The notes under the pieces were generated by a model, which was not told the DNA's origin, made no database searches, and worked only from the letters and a program-made list of their open reading frames with translations. Both the position numbers and the translations under genes were made by a program. 15,768 bases of DNA from a bacterium (GTDB taxonomy: Bacteria > UBP15 > UBA6099): NCBI GenBank assembly GCA_029564595.1, contig JAKQPS010000189.1, positions 1 to 15,768 on the forward strand. Direction: 5' to 3'. Shown in pieces: positions 1 to 6,346 of the stretch; position 1 is the stretch's first letter; each line of letters begins with the position of its first letter.

Positions 1-158
1 CTTGTCAGCGTTGATCGCGATTAAAGCGGCGATGAATCGCAGCGCTCCAAAATCAATGCGCCTCGAGAAGATATTTGTTAAGTGAAACGGGGCTTTTTTA
101 GGTTTTACCACTATATGAGTTTCAGGGGGAATCAGGAAATCATTTAGAAACAGATTCC

Positions 159-215
159 AACGAGACATCCTATCCGGGCGACCCAACGGGTCGCCCCTAC
201 GATTCTTTTCTCGTT
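159..215. repeat. Nested palindrome (cruciform-capable)
   Basis: The inner hairpin is perfect: GGGCGACCC at 176-184, loop AAC, GGGTCGCCC at 188-196. It sits inside a second perfect inverted repeat, AACGAGA at 159-165 with TCTCGTT at 209-215, separated by unpaired arms of 10 and 12-13 bases. There is no U-tract right after the inner stem, so it is not a textbook terminator. Short GC palindromes of this style often occur as dispersed intergenic elements. Only one copy lies in this window, so its repeat nature is an inference. Confidence 0.5.
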
Positions 216-238
216 AAAAATCATTTATGAACAGGATT

Positions 239-374
239 CCTCTGAAAACTCTTTACCAATATCTTTTCACACGATACGCGCCGATGGGAAGAGCGAAGCC
301 TTCCCATCGGCGCTAGCATGAAAGATTTTGAAAGGGATTTTAAGGGAAAACTTTTTCAAAAGTTTTCCCTTAAC
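239..374 (+). repeat. Dispersed repeat, copy A (two hairpins)
   Basis: This matches 15549-15684 without gaps over 136 bases, with about 20 differences by my count. Hairpin 1 is GCGCCGATGGGAA (278-290) pairing perfectly with 301-313; its apex contains GCGAAGC (293-299), a heptamer known to form an exceptionally stable mini-hairpin in DNA. Hairpin 2 is a perfect 14-bp stem at 342-355/358-371. The bases between the hairpins are almost identical in the two copies. The copy ends only 3 bases from the carB stop codon and lies antisense to that gene, whereas copy B lies in the sense direction after a plus-strand gene. It is therefore not tied to one gene orientation. No target-site duplication was recognised. 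Confidence 0.8.
342..371. terminator. Hairpin after carB, possible terminator
   Basis: A perfect 14-bp stem, AAGGGAAAACTTTT (342-355) and its complement (358-371), has a 2-base apex TC. It begins 6 bases beyond the carB stop codon in the direction of carAB transcription. The stem has an A/T-rich core and no clean U-tract follows on either strand, so Rho-independent termination is plausible but not textbook. The same hairpin recurs at 15652-15681 within copy B of the repeat. Confidence 0.45.
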
Positions 375-377
375 AAT

Positions 378-3300
378 TTACTTTTTGCTTTTTTTTGCCA
401 TAGTTTTCTTCGCGGCAATCTTTTTCGCGGGCGCTTTATGGGCGGCGGACTTGCGGGCATTGGACGCGGCGAGGTTTTTTTTATGATATTCCTGAAGCGG
501 GGCGACTGTGAAGCCGCGTTCCCGGAAAGCTTCCATGCCCTGAACGGTGGCTTGAGCGCCTGAGATGGTGGTGACAAGAGGAATGTCGCGCGCGATGGCG
601 GCGCTTCTAATTTTCGCTTCGTCGACTTTAGTGTCTTTGCCCGCCGGGGTGTTAATCAGCATGACGACTTCTTTGTTTTTGACGACATCGAGGACGTTCG
701 GGCGGCCTTGGTCTAGTTTGTGAACTGAGCGCGCCTCTATGCCGTTGCGCCGCAGAGTGCTGGCCGTTCCTTCGGTGGCGACTATCTCGAACCCCATGTC
801 GATCAGTTTCCGGGCTATGGGGACGATGGCGCGTTTATCGCTGTTTTTGACGCTGACAAAGACGGCCCCTTTGTCCGGCAGTTTCTGTCCGGCGGCGATC
901 TGGGATTTGAGGAACGCCATTCCGAAGTCGCGGTCGATGCCCATGACTTCGCCTGTGGAAAGCATTTCGGGGCCGAGAGTGGCGTCAACGCCGGGGAACC
1001 GGGAGAACGGGAACACGGCTTCTTTGACGCTCATGTGTTCAGGGACAGACTCTTCGGCGACGCCCTGTTTTTCCAGCGATTCGCCGAGCATCACGCGGGT
1101 GGCGACTTTCGCCCACGGGGTCCCGGTTGCTTTGGAAACGAACGGAACGGTGCGTGAAGCGCGCGGGTTGACTTCGAGAACGTAGATGACGTCGTTTTTC
1201 ACAGCGAACTGGACGTTCATAAGCCCGACGACGCCAAGCTCGCGGGCCATCGCGCGAGTGGCCCCTTTTATTTCCTCGACAATGGCTTCGTTGAGGGTGT
1301 AAGGGGGCAGACAGCAGGCGCTGTCTCCGCTATGGACTCCGGCCTGCTCGATGTGTTCCATGACGCCGCACACCAAGCACCTTTCGCCGTCCGCCACCGC
1401 GTCAACGTCGACCTCTATGGCGTCGTCTAAGAACCTGTCGAGCAGAACGGGTTTGTCCGGAGAGGCGGATACTGCCTTTGCCATGTATTCACGCAGGTCG
1501 GCTTCCTCGTATACGACGCGCATCGCGCGCCCGCCGAGGACGTATGACGGCCTGACGAGTAGCGGATAGCCTATCTGCCTCGCCTTGCGGACGGCCTCTT
1601 CGACCGTGCCGGCGGTGTCGTTGTCCGGTTGCGTGAGGTTGAGTTTGTCGAGCGTTTCCTTGAACCGTTTTCTATCTTCAGCGCGGTCAATGTTGTCCGG
1701 GGAAGTGCCGAGGATGGGAGCGCCCGCGCGCAGCAGCTTGGTGGCCAGATTCAGAGGCGTCTGTCCGCCGAGCTGCACTATGACGCCGTGCGGCTTCTCC
1801 CGGTCGATTATGTTCATGACATCTTCAAATGTGAGCGGCTCGAAGTAAAGCCTGTCGGAGGTGTCGAAGTCGGTCGAAACTGTTTCTGGGTTGGAGTTGA
1901 TGAGGATTGCGGTGTAGCCGGCCTCTTTTATGGCGTAAGCGGCGTGGACGCAGCAGTAGTCGAACTCAATGCCCTGACCGATTCGGTTGGGGCCGCCGCC
2001 GAGGATGATTATTTTTTTGCCTCTGTCGCCTTTGGGCGCGGCGTCCGTCGATTCAAACGCGGCGTATCGGGCGCGCGCGGCTCCGCTCGCGTCCATTGCG
2101 CCGGCTCCGGCGGTGGTTCCCTGTTTTTTTCTCAGTCTCCGCAATTCCGTCTCCTCCGTTTCAAGCAGGCGCGCGATGTCCTCGTCGCCAAGCCCGGCCA
2201 GCTTCGCCTGCTTCAGCAGGGAGGCCGGCGCCGTCTCGATTCTATACTTTCCCGCCCGCGCCGAGATTTCAGCTATCTCGGCGAACTGCGAGACGAACCA
2301 TCCGTCTATCAAAGTCAGGCTGCGGATTTCTTCCACGCGCATCCCGGCGGCCAACGCGTCGAATATGTGAAACAGCCTTGCCGGGTTCGGGCGGGACAGC
2401 AGGCCCCGCAGGGTTTCCTTGCCCGCTTCCGTGGAAGCGTCCGGCGGTTTGGGACGGCTCGTTTCGAGCGCGCGCATGGCTTTCAGGAGCGACTCTTTGA
2501 AAGTCCTCCCCGTCCCCATCGCTCCGCCGGTGGATTTCATGGCGGTGTCCAGCGTGTCGTCGGCGCCGGGGAATTTTTCAAAATCGAATCTCGGCAGCCG
2601 GGTGGCGCAATAGTCCGGCTCAGGCTCGCGGAACGCGTTCCCGCTCCCGAACTCCGGCTCGGTTATTTCGTCCAGAGTCAGGCCGCAGACTAGTTTCGCC
2701 GCGACCCTCGCGACCGGATACCCCGTTGCGCGCGCGGCGAAAGCCGACGACCTCGTGTAGCGCGGCACGGCGTAGATGAGTTTGATATCGCCCGAAGCCG
2801 GTTCGAGAGCGAACCTGACATTTACGACGCCAACCGCGTCGAGCGCTCGCGCTACCGCTTCCGCGCTCTTCTTCAACCGGCGCGTCGCGCCCAGAGTCAG
2901 CGTTTGCGCCGGTATAACCGACGCGCTGTCTCCCGAATGTATCCCCGCCGGGTCTATGTTCTCTATCATTGCGACCGTCGCGGCGTTTCCATTGGCGTCC
3001 CGCAACAGGACTATCTCAATTTCTTTCCATCCGCGAAGAAGCTTCTCGACGAGAATGGTTCCGGCGGCGCTGGATTTGAGCGCGGATGCCGCCTGCCCTT
3101 CGAGGTCTTCCATGTTGTAAGCGGTCGAGTTACCCGCGCCGCCTTCCGACATCAGAGGACGAAGCGCGGCCGGGAACCCGATTTCAAGCGCAGCGGCTTC
3201 CGCCTCTTCGATGGAAGAAACAACCGCGCCCGGCGGAACTTCCACCCCGGCTATTTTCATGAGCTTAAGGAACTTGCGCCTGTCCACGGACGCAGCGCGG

Positions 3301-3659
3301 GATGTTTCCGACACGCCCATCAGAGAGACGCCCAGTTTCTTCATCGCCTTGAGAGCCGCCGGAGCGGTCGCGGCATTCACCGCCGCTCCGCCGCCGAACA
3401 CAGGCAGCAGGGCAGTCGCCTTCTCGCGCTCGAGCGCCGCCGCCAAGTTTTCCGGGGAGACAGCTTCGAAATACACCGGGCCGGGAGCGTCGATGTCGGT
3501 GGACGCTGCCGTAGGATTTGCGGAGATGAGAGCGACATCGAAACCGAGTTCTCGAAGAGCTTTCATCGCTTCGGCGCACGCGTGGTCGAACTCCGCTCCG
3601 GCGCTCGACGCCGACGACACGGCCCCCGCAAGAACAATTTTTTTCTTTTTAGCCGTCAT
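378..3659 (-). CDS. carB: Carbamoyl-phosphate synthase large chain with degenerate N-terminal active site
   Basis: The family makes carbamoyl phosphate for pyrimidine and arginine synthesis. The N-half ATP-grasp domain normally forms carboxyphosphate, the C-half phosphorylates carbamate, and the last domain binds allosteric effectors. All are present in 1093 residues: N-half about 1-400, linker about 400-545, C-half about 546-925, MGS-like domain about 930-1060. The C-half is canonical: GGGPNRIGQ (554-562), GGQTPLN (631-637), RPSYVLGGRAM (703-713), Q817, E829 and N831. The N-half is not. The phosphate-loop region reads AGAVSSASSAG (11-21), GGQT reads GGGA (89-92), and the metal ligands Gln/Glu/Asn read R282, Y296 and V298. 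R128, R167, E213 and H241 are retained. Effector-type motifs ATEGT (961-965) and INTPAG (1002-1007) are kept. A lysine-rich tail (1069-1093) is added. The gene starts by ATGA overlap with carA, which implies translational coupling. Family assignment is certain; the loss of N-half activity is inferred. Confidence 0.95.
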   Translation of the reverse strand: MTAKKKKIVLAGAVSSASSAGAEFDHACAEAMKALRELGFDVALISANPTAASTDIDAPGPVYFEAVSPENLAAALEREKATALLPVFGGGAAVNAATAPAALKAMKKLGVSLMGVSETSRAASVDRRKFLKLMKIAGVEVPPGAVVSSIEEAEAAALEIGFPAALRPLMSEGGAGNSTAYNMEDLEGQAASALKSSAAGTILVEKLLRGWKEIEIVLLRDANGNAATVAMIENIDPAGIHSGDSASVIPAQTLTLGATRRLKKSAEAVARALDAVGVVNVRFALEPASGDIKLIYAVPRYTRSSAFAARATGYPVARVAAKLVCGLTLDEITEPEFGSGNAFREPEPDYCATRLPRFDFEKFPGADDTLDTAMKSTGGAMGTGRTFKESLLKAMRALETSRPKPPDASTEAGKETLRGLLSRPNPARLFHIFDALAAGMRVEEIRSLTLIDGWFVSQFAEIAEISARAGKYRIETAPASLLKQAKLAGLGDEDIARLLETEETELRRLRKKQGTTAGAGAMDASGAARARYAAFESTDAAPKGDRGKKIIILGGGPNRIGQGIEFDYCCVHAAYAIKEAGYTAILINSNPETVSTDFDTSDRLYFEPLTFEDVMNIIDREKPHGVIVQLGGQTPLNLATKLLRAGAPILGTSPDNIDRAEDRKRFKETLDKLNLTQPDNDTAGTVEEAVRKARQIGYPLLVRPSYVLGGRAMRVVYEEADLREYMAKAVSASPDKPVLLDRFLDDAIEVDVDAVADGERCLVCGVMEHIEQAGVHSGDSACCLPPYTLNEAIVEEIKGATRAMARELGVVGLMNVQFAVKNDVIYVLEVNPRASRTVPFVSKATGTPWAKVATRVMLGESLEKQGVAEESVPEHMSVKEAVFPFSRFPGVDATLGPEMLSTGEVMGIDRDFGMAFLKSQIAAGQKLPDKGAVFVSVKNSDKRAIVPIARKLIDMGFEIVATEGTASTLRRNGIEARSVHKLDQGRPNVLDVVKNKEVVMLINTPAGKDTKVDEAKIRSAAIARDIPLVTTISGAQATVQGMEAFRERGFTVAPLQEYHKKNLAASNARKSAAHKAPAKKIAAKKTMAKKSKK

Positions 3660-4717
3660 AGCGGCAACCCGCCAGTCAGTTCCTGAATCGTTTCCAGCCC
3701 GTCCGGCTCGAAAAACGCGCCGGCGGCCATCTTCCGCCTGTGGACGAAGCCCTCGACCGATCCGTCGATTGTGTTGACATAAAGCGTCTCGCCGCCGCGC
3801 CGCCTGAGGTCTTCCGCCCTAAGCGCAACGGAGTGGTTCTGTTCGGTTATCCGCAACGCGCCCGTCGCAACGTTCGCCACCGGGATGTTCACTCCGTGGT
3901 GGCCGCTCTTCATTTCGGACGGTGAAGCGCCTAGCGCGGACGCGACAAGCGCCGCCCCAAGCCCTATCCCCGCCACCGGAACCCGGCCCAGCAGCGACTT
4001 TATCGTGGCCACCGTCCCCGGCAACGAGTCCGCCGGGTACGCCCCGTTCGAGACCAGCGCCGCGTCCGGGCGGATCGACAGTATCTCTTCGGCGGACATC
4101 CGAGGCCCGAACGCCCGCCAGAATATGTTGTGCCTTTTCAGCAACCTATAGAACGAGGCCCCAGCGCCGATGTCCAGAACCACCGCGGTGGCCCCGCCTC
4201 CTGCCGGCCTCCATGACGCCAGAAGCGCCTCGCCGCTCACGCGGTACTTGTCCGGGTTCGCGCTCGTCTGCGTTTTTAAAAGCGCCAGCCTTGCAAGGTG
4301 CGACTTTAGCGAGGACTCCTCGGTTGTCAGCAGCGCCCACTGCTCGCCGCGCGACCTGATGTGAGCGGCGATCTCCCGCGTCGGCGCTCCTTCGAGCCCG
4401 AGCAACTGCCTCGACTCGCAGAAACGCCCGAACGCCATCGGCCCTCCGCCGTCCGAAACCGACTTCGATAGTTCCCGGCAGACCACGCCCTCGGCGCATA
4501 CCCGGTCGGACTCGTTCCATGCCTCGTCCGCTCCGCACGCGCCTACCGTCGGCCTCTCGAAAACCAGTATCCTGCCGAGGTAGGACGGCGTAGTGGCGGC
4601 TTCCTGAAAACCCGCCCCGCCCGCGAATGCGACGGCCACTCCGGCCCGGTCTCCGTGAGACCCGAACGCCTCGGCCTCGAACGCCGTTCCGTCTTCGAAT
4701 ATCAGCCGGCCTTTCAT
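3656..4717 (-). CDS. carA: Carbamoyl-phosphate synthase small chain, glutaminase triad lost
   Basis: CarA normally hydrolyses glutamine and channels ammonia to CarB. Here the N-terminal domain (about 1-150) is recognisable: MKGRLIFEDGT start, GFQEAATTPSYLGRI (36-50), GLEGAPTREI (107-116). The amidotransferase domain (about 176-353) keeps the fold markers MKSGHHGVNIPV (269-280) and ITEQNHS (290-296). The nucleophile elbow GICLGHQ reads GIGLGAA (250-256), so Cys is G252; the family HPE motif reads EPD (337-339); and SNGPGDP reads SNGAYPA (223-229). There is no cysteine after residue 100, so no displaced nucleophile is evident. I place the start at 4717 because family members begin this way and a weak AAGG lies upstream; the in-frame ATG at 4804 adds 29 atypical residues and has no ribosome site. 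At 353 residues it is slightly short. The frame is intact, so it is probably a pseudo-glutaminase subunit that stabilises CarB. Confidence 0.9.
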   Translation of the reverse strand: MKGRLIFEDGTAFEAEAFGSHGDRAGVAVAFAGGAGFQEAATTPSYLGRILVFERPTVGACGADEAWNESDRVCAEGVVCRELSKSVSDGGGPMAFGRFCESRQLLGLEGAPTREIAAHIRSRGEQWALLTTEESSLKSHLARLALLKTQTSANPDKYRVSGEALLASWRPAGGGATAVVLDIGAGASFYRLLKRHNIFWRAFGPRMSAEEILSIRPDAALVSNGAYPADSLPGTVATIKSLLGRVPVAGIGLGAALVASALGASPSEMKSGHHGVNIPVANVATGALRITEQNHSVALRAEDLRRRGGETLYVNTIDGSVEGFVHRRKMAAGAFFEPDGLETIQELTGGLPL

Positions 4718-4857
4718 ATCTCTATCGCCTTGTTCCCGGCGGGACGCCCGCTTGTTTCTCGCGCGCCGCCTCAGTCCGTTTCCATCATCCAACAAATTGT
4801 ACACATTTTAACATTTTCATCCATACAAAACCCGATATTCGTCAAGCGCGGTATTTG

Positions 4858-4886
4858 TTGATATTTCAATGCGCGTATAATATAAT
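4858..4886 (+). promoter_or_regulatory. Sigma70-type promoter for the oxidoreductase gene
   Basis: TTGATA (4858-4863) and TATAAT (4881-4886) are separated by 17 bases, close to consensus. Transcription should start near 4893. The leader then carries AAGGA (4911-4915), 9 bases before the ATG at 4925. The divergent carA start is at 4717. On the minus strand of the same spacer I find TTGACG (4845-4840) and TACAAT (4801-4796), but they are not correctly spaced, so no carA promoter is claimed. Confidence 0.75.
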
Positions 4887-4924
4887 CGGTTGCGCTTAAG
4901 CTTCTCGCGAAAGGATATGAACAA

Positions 4925-6061
4925 ATGCCGAAAAAAACAGTCAAGTTTCTGGTTCTAGGCTGCGGTCGGCAGGCATGGCTCGCGTTTTTTCCGTGGATAA
5001 AGGCGAATCCGAACGCGCGGCTAGAAGCGGTGGCCGATATCAATGAAGACCAAGCGCGGCGCGCGGCAAAAGAGTTCGGCGCGCGCAAAGTGTTCACCGA
5101 TATCGAAAAAGCTATCAAAGAAAGCGATGCCGACGCGGCGATTGTCGTCACCCCCCCGTGGGCGCACGCGGAACCGGTGGCGCTCGCGGCGCGGCGCGGC
5201 ATGAGCGTGCTGTGCGAAAAGCCGATGGCCGTCAATTCCGCCGAATGCCGACGAATGATCGAGGAGTGCGAGAAAAACAACGTCCTCCTTCGCATCGGAT
5301 TCTCTCTCCGCTTCGACCCCGGTTATGAAAAAGTCAAGACAATGATAAAAACCGGCGACATAGGCCGGGTTTTCCAGCTGAGAGCCGAATACGACCTATG
5401 GGCTCCCGACCTGACAAAATCGCCGATGCGCGAGATAATACAAGTCGGCGGACGTCTCAGGCTTTCGCACTCGCCGGATATGGGGGCATGGCGAGTGAAC
5501 GACGCCCGCGCGGGCGGCGGCGTGTTCTTTGACCACGGCATTCATTACGTGGACCTATTCCGTTTCTTCATGGACGAGGATTGCGACGTTCTGGGCGGAA
5601 CCGCGCATAAAGTCGTTCCGACGCGCTCTTTCGAGGACCACGCGTCCTGCATGCTGAGGTTCGAGTCCGGGGCCGCCGCCCACATTCAGACCAGCCTTAG
5701 CCGCTGGAGCGCGCGCGACGAAATCGAACAAGGCATGATTAACGGCTCCGGGGGGTGTATCCGCTTTAAATTCGATCCGAGTTGGTTTCTGAGAGGCTAC
5801 CCGCATCTTTATCACACTCACGCGCGCGTCTGGAAGTTCGGCGTTCCTTCTCTTATCTTGGGCCGCTGGCTGCCCGAACATGTGCCTCACGGCCCGGCCC
5901 ACGTGATGTTCAAACGACAAATCGACGACTTCGTATCCCGCGTCAACGGCTCCTTCGAGCCGCATCCTGTTTTCGGGGAAATCTGGGGAGCGACCGGACA
6001 CGACGGCCTTCGCGCCATCGAGATCGCCGAACAGGTCGTTTCATTCCGGATTCGTCGATAG
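4925..6061 (+). CDS. Gfo/Idh/MocA family NAD(P)-dependent oxidoreductase
   Basis: A 378-residue protein with the two-domain layout of the family. The N-terminal Rossmann fold has a dinucleotide loop LGCGRQAW (11-18), in which the third glycine of GxGxxG is replaced by alanine. It also carries the family signature CEKP (97-100), whose lysine (K99) is normally catalytic. The C-terminal domain has GGGVFFDHGIHYVDLF (197-212), with H207 in the position of the usual active-site histidine and D203 nearby. Such enzymes oxidise or reduce hydroxyl groups of sugars, inositols and related compounds, or cleave glycosidic bonds redox-dependently. No neighbour identifies the substrate. It is cytoplasmic, with no signal peptide. 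The start is supported by AAGGA at 4911-4915 and the promoter upstream. It appears monocistronic and faces a convergent gene. Confidence 0.88.
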   Translation: MPKKTVKFLVLGCGRQAWLAFFPWIKANPNARLEAVADINEDQARRAAKEFGARKVFTDIEKAIKESDADAAIVVTPPWAHAEPVALAARRGMSVLCEKPMAVNSAECRRMIEECEKNNVLLRIGFSLRFDPGYEKVKTMIKTGDIGRVFQLRAEYDLWAPDLTKSPMREIIQVGGRLRLSHSPDMGAWRVNDARAGGGVFFDHGIHYVDLFRFFMDEDCDVLGGTAHKVVPTRSFEDHASCMLRFESGAAAHIQTSLSRWSARDEIEQGMINGSGGCIRFKFDPSWFLRGYPHLYHTHARVWKFGVPSLILGRWLPEHVPHGPAHVMFKRQIDDFVSRVNGSFEPHPVFGEIWGATGHDGLRAIEIAEQVVSFRIRR

Positions 6062-6088
6062 AGCCGACGAACCGGGGCGATTTTCATA

Positions 6089-6111
6089 GCGGCGAACGGC
6101 TTCGTTGCCGC
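6089..6111 (+). terminator. Probable terminator of the oxidoreductase gene
   Basis: GCGGCGAACG (6089-6098) pairs with CGTTGCCGC (6103-6111), giving nine pairs, a single bulged G and the loop GCTT. A T-rich stretch follows (CACATTATTTTG). It begins 28 bases after the stop codon at 6061, which suits a Rho-independent terminator, although the U-tract is interrupted. Confidence 0.5.
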
Positions 6112-6198
6112 CACATTATTTTGTTCATGAACCCTATGTTCTATTCACTGCAAAAATGCGCCTTGCGCCTCGCATTTCATCCGCTCTGAACAATCGCT

Positions 6199-6223
6199 CC
6201 CGAATCCTAATGACGGATTCGGG
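6199..6223. terminator. Second hairpin in the convergent spacer
   Basis: CCCGAATCC (6199-6207) and GGATTCGGG (6215-6223) form a perfect 9-bp stem with a 7-base loop, followed by TTCATTCTC. It lies between the convergent oxidoreductase and DUF4159 genes and could act in either direction. A weaker inverted repeat, TTGTCGAA (6268-6275) with TTCGACAA (6291-6298), is followed by a short T-run at 6302-6306. The rest of the 285-base spacer (6062-6346) shows no gene. Confidence 0.4.
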
Positions 6224-6346
6224 TTCATTCTCGAAAATTCAACAATGACTCCTCCGGGCCGCCTCTTTTGTCGAACGAACATGCCGCCTCTTCGACAAGC
6301 CTTTTTCTTGCGAATCATCGCTTAACTCGCCGCTTCCCGGCGGGGG

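Larger units (their letters stand above)
1..377. other. Non-coding region downstream of carB
   Basis: No open frame here looks like a protein: the only frame of note (318-563, plus) runs through the repeat hairpins and then antisense to the 3' end of carB. Bases 1-158 hold only a weak inverted repeat (GCGATT at 17-22 with AATCGC at 35-40) and a T-run near 95-100 that lacks a stem before it. I see no function in that part. Bases 159-215 carry a nested palindrome and 239-374 carry copy A of a dispersed repeat, both listed separately. Because the window begins at base 1, a gene lying further left cannot be excluded. Confidence 0.6.

Noticed and set aside
1629-2693. 354-residue open frame on the plus strand inside carB
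   Set aside because: It is a shadow of carB, with no start site signal and Arg/Gly-rich low-information sequence.
3656-4717. Catalytic losses in CarA as sequencing errors
   Set aside because: The nucleophile codon is GGG, two substitutions from a Cys codon. The His and Glu codons are changed too, the flanking frame is intact, and independent losses occur in the matching step of CarB.
378-4717. carAB as a simple pseudogene pair
   Set aside because: There are no stops or frameshifts over 4.3 kb, the start/stop overlap is kept, and the C-half and allosteric motifs are untouched while only the upstream active sites changed. Not fully excluded without relatives.
4718-4804. Longer carA start at the ATG at 4804
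   Set aside because: It would add 29 Arg-rich residues not seen in CarA, has no ribosome site, and the family start MKGRL fits the ATG at 4717.
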